Shown: positions 46,030 to 56,060 of the stretch, piece after piece | Position numbering within the stretch: the stretch's first letter is position 1 | How the letters are laid out: every line of letters begins with the position of its first letter | Source: a candidate division KSB1 bacterium | Lineage (GTDB): Bacteria > Zhuqueibacterota > Zhuqueibacteria > Zhuqueibacterales > Zhuqueibacteraceae | DNA: 64,000 nucleotides | Assembly (NCBI GenBank): GCA_034506255.1 | Contig: JAPDPX010000001.1 | Coordinates: 623,567 to 687,566 of the forward strand | Direction of reading: 5' to 3' | Notes under the pieces: model-generated | The model's database searches: none | Told to the model about the DNA's origin: nothing | The model's input: only the letters and a program-made list of their open reading frames with translations | Made by a program: the position numbers and the translations under genes

Positions 46030-46407
46030 CTATGAAAGACCTTTGCTCTTGAAATATCTTTCGAGATCGATGTTCCAGATGTTGCCCAAAATAAAAAAGA
46101 GATCTCTTTCCTGATCCTTGATTTTTCCATCTGCCGCAATCAGGTCGAGGGCAAAATCCAGCAGAGTCATTCGATCTTGGGCACTGCTGGAATTTTTGAA
46201 AATCAGTGCCGCATGTTCCAGCTCATCGACCATGCCTTCCGCTGTCATGCCGGAAATGACATCAACGACTTTCTTGGGGTCGAAGTTGATCTTGCCGTAA
46301 TTGGCATTCAGAAAATCGAAAATGACATCCACTTCCCGTTTGTCGACATAGCCATCGACCGATGCCAGAAAGTAGAGCACTTCAAAAGCGGCTTGGAATT
46401 TATCCAT
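46030..46407 (-). CDS. TerB-family (tellurite-resistance-like) protein
   Basis: The 125-residue all-helical protein has the TerB duplicated acidic motif: FLASVDGYVDKREVDVIFDF and LDLIAADGKIKDQERDLFFI. TerB-like domains bind metal (calcium) and occur in membrane-associated stress and tellurite complexes. A strong ribosome site GAGGAGG precedes ATG 46407. It lies 42 bases downstream of the 507-residue membrane gene. Confidence 0.8.
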   Translation of the reverse strand: MDKFQAAFEVLYFLASVDGYVDKREVDVIFDFLNANYGKINFDPKKVVDVISGMTAEGMVDELEHAALIFKNSSSAQDRMTLLDFALDLIAADGKIKDQERDLFFILGNIWNIDLERYFKSKGLS

Positions 46408-46449
46408 ATAGGCCTCCTCGCGTGAGTGTAAAAATTGATAATGGTGATT

Positions 46450-47973
46450 TCAAACGGTAACTGCCGTTCTCGCCGGTGCCGGCGCAAGTCCCGATTGTTG
46501 AATGAAAACCTGACAAAAATCGGCAAACGCCGAATCGGCCATGGCATCGTAGACTTTGTCGATTTCTTTGCCGTCAACGGTAAAATGTTGTGCCGGCTTC
46601 GATTCGAGGGTGATTTTGTAGGCATTGGGCCGATTCGGAATGCGAATCGCCAGCGACCATAGAAATTCCACGCCGGTGAACCATGTTCTTTTCTCTTCGG
46701 GCAAATGCTCTTCGCTGGTGTGATAGTAATAGGCGCCACTGGTTTTGACTTTGTAATCAACAGCGAAGCAAATCTGATTACTGAGCGGTTTCTCGTATGT
46801 TGTAAAGCTGAGAACATCTTCGGGAGTGATTTGACGAAAAGCAAGGCTCAGCATTTCAGTAATTCGGCTTTCGCGTCTTTTGTTTTTTTCCGGCTTGAAG
46901 GAGGGATTGGCCGGCAGCACGTTTCGATTGAATAATTGATGATAAACCGCCTTGTCGACAATTTGATTGTCCGCCGTATAGCACACCGCCACCTGAAAAT
47001 TATCGGTCGCTTTGATGTACTCGAACATATCCAAAATGGCGCGTGTGATGGTCGTGTCCTGTTTTGCAATCAAGGCTTTGTATTTTTTGACGGCGGCCTC
47101 CACCATCACCCGCATGAGCTGGCGCGCTTCTTTGAAATATCGCCGCGACGCCGGGTATTGTTGGCAGAAGGCGCGATAGGCGCCAGCCGTGTTCCTGTCT
47201 TTCGCCTCACGAAAAGCCTGTTTTACCGGCTTGGCATCCGGCAGTTTTATCGCTGCAATCACTATGGCAAGAGCGATGATCACATAAATCCAAGTCTTGG
47301 GTTGAAAAAGAAAAGGAACCGTGAAGCTTGCTGCACTCATGAGCACAATGAAACTGGAATAGCCAATCGCCTTCAAATTAAAAGGCCCTACCCATTCTGC
47401 GGTCCGCTTTATACCTTTGCCCAAGCCATAAAGGCAAATGCCGAAGAAAAGCAATCGCCAGAACCAGCCGGCTCTGGAGGGTTCAGGATGTACAGTAAAG
47501 CTGCTCATGATTTCCGCAAAGCTGGCAGGCTCGCGTTTGGCATGAAACGCCCGAAAAGTCATGGCGTAGCCATAATTGGCTTTGGCGAACAATAAAACAC
47601 GAACATCGATTTGCCTTCCCCGTCGTGAATATTGCCGGTAAACTTTCTCCACCGCCTTGATCCCACTCACCTGCGTAGTGTCGGTGCGGAGTAATTTTCC
47701 AAAAGATTCCCCGGCAACCTCTTCTGAAGTCATTACGGTGATGAATTTTTTGCGGTCAATATCATTTTTCGTCTTGAGCGCAAAAATTTCCACCATGGCC
47801 GTGCTGTCCGGATTGAAACACTCGTACCGTACAACTGTTTTCACGGTATCGATTTTGTTGTATGCCCAACCGGACGGGAGAGTGAAAGAAAAAAGATGGG
47901 TAGGGCTGGTCAGGACTTGTTGTGCGAAGGTGGCGCTCGCCCCTATCATGATTATTGTGAAGATTCTGTACAT
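46450..47973 (-). CDS. Exported/membrane protein with PsbP-like N-terminus, unknown
   Basis: About 507 residues from ATG 47973 (AAGGGAG). A signal peptide MYRIFTIIMIGASATFAQ is followed by a domain shaped like PsbP/secreted lipoprotein folds (FSFTLPSGWAYNKIDTVKTV to about residue 160, including VEIFALKTK and AKANYGYAMTFRAF). Three hydrophobic segments cluster at about 170-245, then a cytoplasmic or periplasmic C-terminal part without known motifs. It heads the operon with TerB, DUF4177 and the zinc ribbons, and a -24/-12-like promoter lies about 110 bases upstream. Confidence 0.7.
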   Translation of the reverse strand: MYRIFTIIMIGASATFAQQVLTSPTHLFSFTLPSGWAYNKIDTVKTVVRYECFNPDSTAMVEIFALKTKNDIDRKKFITVMTSEEVAGESFGKLLRTDTTQVSGIKAVEKVYRQYSRRGRQIDVRVLLFAKANYGYAMTFRAFHAKREPASFAEIMSSFTVHPEPSRAGWFWRLLFFGICLYGLGKGIKRTAEWVGPFNLKAIGYSSFIVLMSAASFTVPFLFQPKTWIYVIIALAIVIAAIKLPDAKPVKQAFREAKDRNTAGAYRAFCQQYPASRRYFKEARQLMRVMVEAAVKKYKALIAKQDTTITRAILDMFEYIKATDNFQVAVCYTADNQIVDKAVYHQLFNRNVLPANPSFKPEKNKRRESRITEMLSLAFRQITPEDVLSFTTYEKPLSNQICFAVDYKVKTSGAYYYHTSEEHLPEEKRTWFTGVEFLWSLAIRIPNRPNAYKITLESKPAQHFTVDGKEIDKVYDAMADSAFADFCQVFIQQSGLAPAPARTAVTV

Positions 47974-48079
47974 AGCACTCCCTTGCGCCATACAATCGTT
48001 CGGAAGCCGATTACATCCTTGTTGGTTTGCTCCGATTTTACTCTATTGGAAATGTAAATTTGCGTCTTGAAACTATATA

Positions 48080-48095
48080 AGCCATCGTTATGCCA
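48080..48095 (-). promoter_or_regulatory. Candidate sigma-54 (-24/-12) promoter of the TerB operon
   Basis: On the minus strand TGGCATAACGATGGCT: TGGCA at -24 and GC at -12 with the exact consensus spacing (TGGCACG-N4-TTGC). It lies about 107 bases before ATG 47973. A sigma-70 -10-like TATAGT is also nearby, so the assignment is tentative. Confidence 0.4.
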
Positions 48096-48137
48096 TGCGT
48101 CGAATCCTGCCTTGCCCTTTGTCATTTGCTCCTTGCA

Positions 48138-51100
48138 CTATCTCATCACCACCAACTTTTTCGTTGCCACAAAATTGCCTGCTTGCATTTGATAGATATA
48201 AACCCCACTGGGTACCAAGTGACCATTCTCATCCTTTCCATCCCAGGTTACCACCATGTAGCCTGCTGGCATTGGTGTATATACCAGCGTGCGAATCTCC
48301 TGCCCGAGGGCATTGAAAATGCGAATCGTGACATGACTAAATTTTGGCAGCGCAAATTCGATGGTGGTTTCGGGGTTGAAAGGATTAGGATAATTCTGCG
48401 CCAGTGAAAATTCGGTTGGGAGGTTGTTTTCTCTTGAATGCACTGCTGTGGTCTGCCAGCGGATAAGGCGCGGTTGCTGTTTGGTGTTGCTGGCATAAGT
48501 GGAGAGCGTGTCCGAATCAACCGCATAAAGCCGCCAAAAAACCGAATCGATCCGGCTCGGACGGACAAAAGCATACTGCGTGTTGGATTGGGGTAGCAAC
48601 GTGTTCAACGGCGAGAAGCTGCGATTGGTGCTCCATTCCACGATGTAGCGCAAGCTGTCCAAGGGATCGGGATCGCTTGTCGCCTGCCAGCGAAGCATCA
48701 CCGTATCGCTGTGGCTGCTAAAAATGGGGGCCGGCGTCAGAATCTCAAAAGGCTGCGGCGGCTCTTTAATCGCGTTGACAAAAAAGTTTTGCACGCCGGA
48801 CCACGGCGAGACGGCGCCCTCATCGTCGCTGGCCTGCACCCGCCAACCATAACGCGCATTCTCGTGCAAATCCTGCGTGGGGATGTAAAACGTCACGCCC
48901 GGATTGGTCTGCGCCGAGATTTCCACATCGGTGATGAACTCTCCGTCGCCGTCTATTTGCAGGCGATAGCGCAAGACTTCGGCGCCGTCACTCGGATCAG
49001 GATCGTCGGCGGCTTGCCAGGAAATGGTCGGTCGCGCCGTACGCATTTCCAGATTATTCGCCGGTGAGAAGCCGCTGACCACGGCTTGCGGCGGCGTATT
49101 GATCTTGTTCATGAAGAAATGCGCCGTGCCGCTCGAAAACGCCGAGTTGGCATTCTGCTGATCGCGTGCCTGCAGCCGCCAATAATAAATCACGTCATCC
49201 TGCAAATTCGCAAAACCTGCGAGCCGGTCAAGTCGAATCGCGATCACATTGCCGCCTGCCGGTATCGCCGGCTTGATACTCTGGGAAAAGTTGCCCGTAC
49301 GCGAGCTGTCGATATTGTCTTCCACCAGCTCCGGTGAAGAGAAGTTGGCGTTGTTGTCGATTTCCAAGCGATAGCGAACCTGATCAAATGGATTGGGATC
49401 GACGCTGGCCTGCCAGATAAGCAAATCGCTGCCACGCATTTCTTCGCCCGCCAATGGCCGCAACGGCAGCGGAATCGAAGGTGGGTAATTAACGCCGGAA
49501 GACGAATCAACAATGGCGAAGAAATTATCGGAGAGGTCGAACCGTTCATTGCCGGCAGCATCGCGGCCCGTCACTTTCAATATGCAACGGGAAGAAAACG
49601 GCCCGGCCACTGTCCAGGCATATTCATCCTGCGGGCTGGTGAAAGAAATGAGCGGCTGAAAAACCTGTCCGCCATCTCGCGACACCGCAACATCAATTTT
49701 TACTACGCCGACGTTGTCACGCACGCTCCAGCGCAGCGTAACGGTGCTGCCATGCAGCAAGGTTTCGCCACCGTTGGGGAAAAGCACCGAGACTTGCGGT
49801 GCTTCGCTGTCGCCGGCAGGAATGAACGGCTGGAAAATGACTTCGCCTTTCGAGGCATTGTCGTTTTTGTCGTAAATCTCTTGCGCGATCGCTGCGGCAG
49901 TGGAACCGTCCCACGTATTGTTCCTGGCAAAAATCGTCGCGCTGCCGTCATTGAAGACGGCATAACGGTCGGCAGCAATATTGAAATCGAGAAAAGAGTT
50001 GTTGCCCGGGCTCGAGTAAGCGCCGCCGCCCAGATCCGGCGAAGCATTGCCGTTCGCGTAGATCCCTTGCCAGCGCATCTGCCGGATTTTAACATGATGG
50101 ATTTTCTGGCTGGTGTTTTCAAAGCGCAGCGCCGCATCCGAATTGCCGAATCCAGCTCCGGCCCCATACCAAAATTCACCGTGGGCAATCTCACTGGCGC
50201 CGGACACACTCTGGGATTGGAACACGATGCCTCCCCAATCGCCGGCGACGCCGTTGCTGGCGCCATCATTATTGGTGTCTCCGCCATAACGGTCGTCACG
50301 AACGGAAGTAAAAATGATCGGCGCCGCAGCCGTGCCAATTGCGGTCAAGCGGCTTTTGATGTAAATATCCGACCCGCCGAAACACTTGAAGAGTGTTCCC
50401 GGCGCAATGGTCAATCCACCCGGGGCTTCGACGACATAATCTCCGGCGAGAAGATACGGCGCGGCGGTTTGGTCGAAAACGATATTTACTGTATAAGAGC
50501 CCTCAACAAGGCGAATTCCGTTGTTGTTATTTTGCATGAAACGCAAATTGGCAAAGAGAGGATTCACCAACGGCGAGACTTGCACGACCCAGCCAACATT
50601 GCCGAAGCCGCCACGGCCGCCAAAACGAAACTGGCAATAGTGCAGCCGGCAAAAATTGCTTATTGCGCTGTTGGTGAAAGAAATGCCTCCCCATTGCCCG
50701 GGCACGCCTTGCCCACGGCCATTATTGTCCGTGTCACCCAACAGCGAATCATCAGCGAGTGACGTGAAGATAATCGGCGCCGTGGCCGTGCCTTCGGCCA
50801 ACAGACCGCCGTTAATATACATGTCGGATCCTTCACTGAGCTTGATGATGCAGCCCGGTTCGATGGTCAATTTGGCCCCGGCAGCTACCGAAAGATCGCC
50901 GAGCTGCACGTAAGGAGTCTGGCCGGGAAAACGCAGCCGCGCGTCGCGGTCATAATTAGTCGCGAACATGCCGATCCCGTTAGTGGTGCAATTGCCAAAA
51001 GTCAAATTGGCAAATGTCACCTCGGCGCGCATGTCCAACAGCAGCGGACTACCCGAGTTGTTAAAACCGCCCACGCCGCCGAAATAAAATTCACAGAAGC

Positions 51101-54071
51101 TCAGACTGTTGCCTTTGGCATCGACTTCGAGCGTGATACCGCCCCAATCGCCGGCGCTGCCGGCGGTTGGGCCGTCATTGCCGGTGTCGCCGCCGCGGCT
51201 GTCATCATTGACGGAGGTAAATCGAATCGGATTGCCGGCTGCGCCCTGGCAGATCAACCCGCCGGCGATGCGAAAGTCGCTTCCGTTAGTCATCTTGAAA
51301 AGCGTGCCGGCGGCAATGGTCAGCACCGCCGGTTTATCCACCTTGAGATCACCACGAATAAGATACGGCGCCGCGTTTTGGTCGAAGCGGATGTTCGTGC
51401 TGTAGGTGCCAGCGACCACATCGATCGCGTTGTAACGGCAATCACTGAAGCGCAGTGATTTGAAGGTGGGATTGGCGCGCGCATCGAGGCGAATCGGCAC
51501 ATCCAAATCGCCGAAGGCGATGCGTCCGGCGAATTTGATGTCACAGTATTGCATGGCGCAGTTGGCGTCATCAACCGTGTCTTTGAATTCAATGCCACCC
51601 CAGTCGCCCGTTCTGCCCGCGCTGCCGCCGTTGCCATCGGTGTCGCCGTCGAGGGCATCGTCGTGAATCGAGGTGAAGACAATGCGCTGCGAAGGTGTGC
51701 CATTCGCAATGAGTCCGCCCTCTACAAAGATATTGGCGCCATCGGAGAGCTTGAGGTGTGCGCCGGGCGCGATAGTCATCACCGCGCCGCGGCTGATGTA
51801 GATTTCATTTAGAATCAAAGGCAACGCCGTCACGTTCAGCCAGACATTGGCATCATATCGGCCCGAAGTCACTTCAATGCCGTTACGGCGACAGTCAAGA
51901 ATGGTGCAGGCGCTGATCTGCGGCTCGGCGTAACCGCTGATTTCGAGCACATCGTCGTACCTGGCTTGGAGGCTGACCTGCCCGCCGTAGCGGAAATCAC
52001 AGTAGCTCAGACTGCTTCGCAACGGGCCTTGCGGTGTATTCAAGTACACGCCGCCCCATGCCCCCACGGTGGGATTGGTGGCAGAGGAGGTGAAAGTGAT
52101 GTGCTGGCTGGCAGTGCCATTGGCCAACAGCGTGCCGTCGACGGTCATGTCCGTGCCGCTGTTGAACATCACGGTCACGCCCGGCTCAATGGTGAGTATG
52201 ACGCCGGCTCTCACGTCAATATCTCCCGTCACTTGGTATGGACTATTTGCCAAAGTCCAGGTGGTGTTCGTCGTAATGGCGCCGGAAACCAAAGTCGGAT
52301 TGCTGTAAACCGAAACCGCCGTCGTTCCAGAAGCCAATCCCGGCGACGAAGCTTGAATCGCCACCAACCCCGGCGTGCTGGTGGATTGGAGTGTGATCGT
52401 GGCGACGCCGTTCACAGCATTAACTGGATTGGAGCCGATGAGCGTTGCGGAAGCGGCGCCGAAAGTGACGGTGAAAGTGATGGGGTTGGCGGCAATGGGA
52501 TTAAGATTGCCTTGCGCATCTCGCAGCTCGGCAAATACAGTTGCGGAGGCGCCGTTGGTTTTGATCGCATTGGGGCTGGCGGATAATGTGATTTGCGCCG
52601 CTCCCGCGATCGGCTGAATGAGCAAGGCGTACGGCCGGTTCCAGGCTTCATCTATCACCACGCCCCGCAGATGAACAAAATAATCCCCCGGATTCAACAC
52701 CGGCGTGATGAATGAAATGCGATCCGCGCCGCCGGTATTTCTGCCGTCGATCACCGGATGGGTCAAATTGAGCGCGCTGAATACTTCCACGGCCATGGTG
52801 GTAAAATTCTGCAGCGAGGCGAGATTGGAAAGTGAAAGGGTAAAGTTGCCGGCTTGCGCGACATGAAAGCGAAACCAGTCATGATCAGACGCCGTCATGC
52901 CGCTGGGTCTATCGACAAAACCATGAATCGGTTGGTCGGGTGTCAAAACATAAGCTTTTTGCGAGTCGTCAGGCTCGTCCAGCCCGCGAAGAATCGCTCG
53001 ATAATTGCTGGTTTCATGGGAGTGCAATCGGTGAATCAGCAAGGTATCACCTTTGCTGTCCAAATATTGGCGGTCGAGTCGCACCGCGCCGTCACCGTTT
53101 AACACGCCTTCATCCGACACGATCCATGTATAATCGATGTCCACTGGAAGCGGCATTTGCGGATTGTCCGCGCGGATGACCGAATTGGAATTTATCCCCG
53201 CCACGGTGGAATTCTCGCTGCCATCGCAATCAACATCGATATTGAAATAACCACCGGCGGCAGGAATGTTGGGATTAAAACGCGGAATGATGGATTCCCC
53301 TCCACCAAAAAGATAAACGCCGTGATCCGGGTTGTTGCCGAAATTGGGCGGCCCTGAGGCGAAATAGTTATAACTCAGATCGCGCGCAGCTTCCGACCTG
53401 GGATCGATTATAAGAGGAATGCCGAATTCTGTCATATTCGATCCGGCATGCGGCGTGCCGATCGTCACCAGTTTGGCCACGCGATGGCCGGAAGGCTCAT
53501 TGGGGAAAGCCCACCATTTGGGCTTGCCACTGAGGTCTTTTCGCTGCAAATACTCCCGCGCCGCCAAGCCCCCCATCGAATGCCCAACCAGAATAACTTT
53601 GGATTTGCCCGTCGCATCAAGCACCTTTTTTATCATCTGTCCGAGCGCGTAACCTTGCTTGGCGATGGCCGATTCATTGCTTTGCGAAAAATCAATAGTC
53701 AAAGCGAAACGATTCTGTCTGGGTTTTAAATCTTCCGTTGCCGAATCCCACCAATTTTTGAAATTGATCGCATAGATGTTCCCATTATAGAGATCATTCC
53801 GCTCATTGGGAAATTGCGTTCTCACATCCATGCCGAAATGCGTCGACAGATCGCTGGCATTGAGCAGCGCATGAAAAATGCCCTGATCGTTAAAATAAGG
53901 ATCACTCCACCCGAAATTGTCGCGGAGATAATTGATGGTCGTCTGCCACGTGCCGTCGTCGCTATTCAACCCATGAACAAAGATGATGGGATAAGGCGGC
54001 GCCTGGCCGACGGCGGTTTTTGGCAAGAGCAATGCCAATAAAAGCATCAGCCCCGCGTATTTGATGCGCAT
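48138..54071 (-). CDS. Giant T9SS-exported lipase-like / parallel beta-helix protein
   Basis: The 1977-residue protein starts at ATG 54071 behind AGGTG. After a signal peptide, residues about 25-330 form an alpha/beta hydrolase with IIFVHGLNSDDGTW and nucleophile Ser165 in LVGHSMGGLAARE. Next come a PPC-like domain (DHDWFRFHVAQAGNFTLSLS), a Big-1-type Ig domain (ITLSASPNAIKTNGASATVF) and five tandem units of about 150 residues. The units resemble each other around LTIAPGTLFK, IIFTS and DWGGI; four carry an acidic DD..GDT..N/DG loop that may bind calcium. Three or four Fn3-like modules follow, then a T9SS tail (LAQNYPNPFNPETTIEFALP, ending TKKLVVMR). Probably a surface or released lipase/esterase adhesin. 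It is the largest gene in the window. Confidence 0.88.
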   Translation of the reverse strand: MRIKYAGLMLLLALLLPKTAVGQAPPYPIIFVHGLNSDDGTWQTTINYLRDNFGWSDPYFNDQGIFHALLNASDLSTHFGMDVRTQFPNERNDLYNGNIYAINFKNWWDSATEDLKPRQNRFALTIDFSQSNESAIAKQGYALGQMIKKVLDATGKSKVILVGHSMGGLAAREYLQRKDLSGKPKWWAFPNEPSGHRVAKLVTIGTPHAGSNMTEFGIPLIIDPRSEAARDLSYNYFASGPPNFGNNPDHGVYLFGGGESIIPRFNPNIPAAGGYFNIDVDCDGSENSTVAGINSNSVIRADNPQMPLPVDIDYTWIVSDEGVLNGDGAVRLDRQYLDSKGDTLLIHRLHSHETSNYRAILRGLDEPDDSQKAYVLTPDQPIHGFVDRPSGMTASDHDWFRFHVAQAGNFTLSLSNLASLQNFTTMAVEVFSALNLTHPVIDGRNTGGADRISFITPVLNPGDYFVHLRGVVIDEAWNRPYALLIQPIAGAAQITLSASPNAIKTNGASATVFAELRDAQGNLNPIAANPITFTVTFGAASATLIGSNPVNAVNGVATITLQSTSTPGLVAIQASSPGLASGTTAVSVYSNPTLVSGAITTNTTWTLANSPYQVTGDIDVRAGVILTIEPGVTVMFNSGTDMTVDGTLLANGTASQHITFTSSATNPTVGAWGGVYLNTPQGPLRSSLSYCDFRYGGQVSLQARYDDVLEISGYAEPQISACTILDCRRNGIEVTSGRYDANVWLNVTALPLILNEIYISRGAVMTIAPGAHLKLSDGANIFVEGGLIANGTPSQRIVFTSIHDDALDGDTDGNGGSAGRTGDWGGIEFKDTVDDANCAMQYCDIKFAGRIAFGDLDVPIRLDARANPTFKSLRFSDCRYNAIDVVAGTYSTNIRFDQNAAPYLIRGDLKVDKPAVLTIAAGTLFKMTNGSDFRIAGGLICQGAAGNPIRFTSVNDDSRGGDTGNDGPTAGSAGDWGGITLEVDAKGNSLSFCEFYFGGVGGFNNSGSPLLLDMRAEVTFANLTFGNCTTNGIGMFATNYDRDARLRFPGQTPYVQLGDLSVAAGAKLTIEPGCIIKLSEGSDMYINGGLLAEGTATAPIIFTSLADDSLLGDTDNNGRGQGVPGQWGGISFTNSAISNFCRLHYCQFRFGGRGGFGNVGWVVQVSPLVNPLFANLRFMQNNNNGIRLVEGSYTVNIVFDQTAAPYLLAGDYVVEAPGGLTIAPGTLFKCFGGSDIYIKSRLTAIGTAAAPIIFTSVRDDRYGGDTNNDGASNGVAGDWGGIVFQSQSVSGASEIAHGEFWYGAGAGFGNSDAALRFENTSQKIHHVKIRQMRWQGIYANGNASPDLGGGAYSSPGNNSFLDFNIAADRYAVFNDGSATIFARNNTWDGSTAAAIAQEIYDKNDNASKGEVIFQPFIPAGDSEAPQVSVLFPNGGETLLHGSTVTLRWSVRDNVGVVKIDVAVSRDGGQVFQPLISFTSPQDEYAWTVAGPFSSRCILKVTGRDAAGNERFDLSDNFFAIVDSSSGVNYPPSIPLPLRPLAGEEMRGSDLLIWQASVDPNPFDQVRYRLEIDNNANFSSPELVEDNIDSSRTGNFSQSIKPAIPAGGNVIAIRLDRLAGFANLQDDVIYYWRLQARDQQNANSAFSSGTAHFFMNKINTPPQAVVSGFSPANNLEMRTARPTISWQAADDPDPSDGAEVLRYRLQIDGDGEFITDVEISAQTNPGVTFYIPTQDLHENARYGWRVQASDDEGAVSPWSGVQNFFVNAIKEPPQPFEILTPAPIFSSHSDTVMLRWQATSDPDPLDSLRYIVEWSTNRSFSPLNTLLPQSNTQYAFVRPSRIDSVFWRLYAVDSDTLSTYASNTKQQPRLIRWQTTAVHSRENNLPTEFSLAQNYPNPFNPETTIEFALPKFSHVTIRIFNALGQEIRTLVYTPMPAGYMVVTWDGKDENGHLVPSGVYIYQMQAGNFVATKKLVVMR

Positions 54072-54099
54072 GGTGAACACCTCAACAAAACTCTCGACT

Positions 54100-55185
54100 T
54101 TAAAGCTTCGTGCCAACGAATTTTGTGAAAGAAAAATTCTCTGATGATGATTGTCGGTAACGCCAGAACAGTCTGAATTTTGAAAAGTTGGTACCGGTTG
54201 CGACTGAAATACTCGGTCCTAAACAGTCATTCACAAAAACTTTTAGAGAAATTCCCTTTTTGACAATCCGGATTTTGTTCCATTTCTCTCTTGGCCAGCA
54301 TTCTCTATTGATGCCAACTTTGGCATTGTTGATAAGAATCTGCGACCAATTTCCGAATCGAATATTCACCGGTGAATCGCCGATGAGTGCCAAATCCAGA
54401 ATAGGATTCCCATATAGAATTCCTGCAACAAGAAACTCAAAAGCAAAGTCGCTGGGGAAATTCACGTACTGCATCATTTCATGGTCAGTGGTGGTATGGC
54501 TTGTAACATATTTTGAAGCTCCGCTGCCGCCGACTACGATATCGTTTCCCCAAGACTCTGCAATATCTCCTGGCTCATAACTGGAGAAATCCTCTTGAAA
54601 AAAAATTTCACCTGGTTTACTTGTGGAACTCTGTGGTGATTGGTGCGGCTTGTTATCCTGTGAAGTTTTGCCCAGCAATCGTTTTATTGTCTCATCCTTG
54701 GTCATCTCAACGGATGCCACGGCGAAAATACTTCCGGTATCAGTCGCAATAAGCCGGGCATTAATTTTGACGGTGGCATCAAGATCAGTGATTGTGCCGG
54801 TGGCGATTGCGTCAACACCAAGGAGCTTACCCAATTCTTTTGCTGCGTTCGGGTCAACAAAACCGCTCAGAGTCAATTTATGCTCTGCAATAACTTTGCT
54901 GAGCAACTGGCGCTCGATTACCTCGAACCGTTTGGTCATAAAGAGTCGAGTGATAAGCTCTTCGGAAAGAAATTTGCCAAAATCAGTAATGTTTCCGTTG
55001 AGATCAGAGAATTCAATTACGGCTATTTTGGCTTTCTTTCCTTCAGCCATATTAGACTCGATCTGGCGCGCGAGTTCAGCAAGCTTTGCATCAAGATCGC
55101 CGCTTAAAGTGCCAGACGCAAAACCCAAGTTGAGCATTGCACACAAGAAGACTAAGGCAAGATAGATTAAGAAATTTCTTTTCAT
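54100..55185 (-). CDS. FlgO/CsgG-like exported protein with C-terminal beta-sandwich
   Basis: The 361-residue protein has a signal peptide (ending FASG), a FlgO/CsgG N-terminal-type domain (KKAKIAVIEFSDLNGNITDF, FLSEELITRLFMTKRFEVIE, KLLGVDAIATGTITDLDATV, INARLIATDTGSIFAVASVE) and a C-terminal lectin-like sandwich (FFQEDFSSYEPGDIAESWGN onward). FlgO-type domains assemble outer-membrane structures. It lies 28 bases before the giant lipase gene on the same strand, so it may help its secretion or surface placement. The DNA is AT-rich compared with the first 40 kb. Confidence 0.82.
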   Translation of the reverse strand: MKRNFLIYLALVFLCAMLNLGFASGTLSGDLDAKLAELARQIESNMAEGKKAKIAVIEFSDLNGNITDFGKFLSEELITRLFMTKRFEVIERQLLSKVIAEHKLTLSGFVDPNAAKELGKLLGVDAIATGTITDLDATVKINARLIATDTGSIFAVASVEMTKDETIKRLLGKTSQDNKPHQSPQSSTSKPGEIFFQEDFSSYEPGDIAESWGNDIVVGGSGASKYVTSHTTTDHEMMQYVNFPSDFAFEFLVAGILYGNPILDLALIGDSPVNIRFGNWSQILINNAKVGINRECWPREKWNKIRIVKKGISLKVFVNDCLGPSISVATGTNFSKFRLFWRYRQSSSENFSFTKFVGTKL

Positions 55186-55202
55186 GTTGAACTGGCCAGT
55201 TA

Positions 55203-55480
55203 TTGGGGATTCGTCAAGGTTACTAAGAGCAGCATCTCACTCCACTTCGTGCGGTCCAGTGAGAAAAAGCTCAAAGAGTTGATGCAGCGTCGGCTGGACG
55301 CCTACGAATTTGTCGCGCTGGTTTTGGACGGCCTCGGCGCTGCTGGGAATCGAGCCGAGCCTGCGGCGGATCAAGGGCTTTAGTCATCTGCTGCGGCTGC
55401 CTGAGGCCGCCCCGGCCGGGGCAGCCTCAGGCCGGGCAGCCATCTGGAGTTTCAACTAGGAAGAGATTGACTCTTACAGC
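55203..55480 (+). pseudogene. IS256-family transposase relic, copy B
   Basis: The stretch GFVKVTKSSISLHFVRSSEK, LKELMQRRLDAYEFVALVLD matches copy A at 44346, then an internal deletion shifts the frame and reaches the shared end IEPSLRRIKGF in another frame. It ends with the same hairpin, one mismatch (55400-55431). The deletion differs from that of copy A, so the two decayed independently. Both point right, against the leftward genes. Confidence 0.75.
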
Positions 55481-55520
55481 CCATTCTGATTAATTAGTCG
55501 ACACAACAAAGAATTAGAAT

Positions 55521-55985
55521 TTAATATCCGACGTTATGCCGTTTCCAATGCCGATTGAGGGCGTTCTGCACCATGGCAGACCAGAAAATGTTCACGAACG
55601 GCATTAAACCCAGAATTCCGATGAGCGCCGGATTCGTTTGCTCAGGCACCGGAACATTGTCAGCGATGTCCATTTTTTTGATGAGAGTCGGCACATGAAA
55701 AATCAGATAGATGGCCCAAAACAAATTGAAAAATGGAATAAAGAGAAATCCCACGGCCGCGCCGGGCTTGATGCTGAGATCGCTGGTGTGAAGCAGCATT
55801 TCGTCGTGAATTTTGTAGAGCCATACCAGACCATAAATTCCGAAAGTGATCAGGCTCAACAACAAGGGGGCGAAAATGAATCTAATTTTTCCCATCTGCA
55901 ACGTCGTACTTTGCATCGGGAATGGCGCTGTCTGGGTAGGTTGCATCTGCGCGACTGGCTGAGTAGGGTTTTGCACTGTGTTCAT
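55521..55985 (-). CDS. DUF4234-type membrane protein
   Basis: The 154-residue protein has a glutamine/proline-rich N-terminus, then a DUF4234-like core: LLLSLITFGIYGLVWLYKIH, GFLFIPFFNLFWAIYLIFHV and a final ALIGILGLMPFVNIFWSAMV. Four membrane segments are likely. Spacing of 75 bases after the small beta-sandwich gene suggests the end of the 55.5-58.2 kb operon. Function unknown. Confidence 0.75.
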   Translation of the reverse strand: MNTVQNPTQPVAQMQPTQTAPFPMQSTTLQMGKIRFIFAPLLLSLITFGIYGLVWLYKIHDEMLLHTSDLSIKPGAAVGFLFIPFFNLFWAIYLIFHVPTLIKKMDIADNVPVPEQTNPALIGILGLMPFVNIFWSAMVQNALNRHWKRHNVGY

Positions 55986-56060
55986 GTCTGTTCTCCCTGA
56001 AATTTCTGAGCTGCATAGAGTGAAAAAAACTTCATGGTCTTTCGCTTTTCCTCAAACCGT

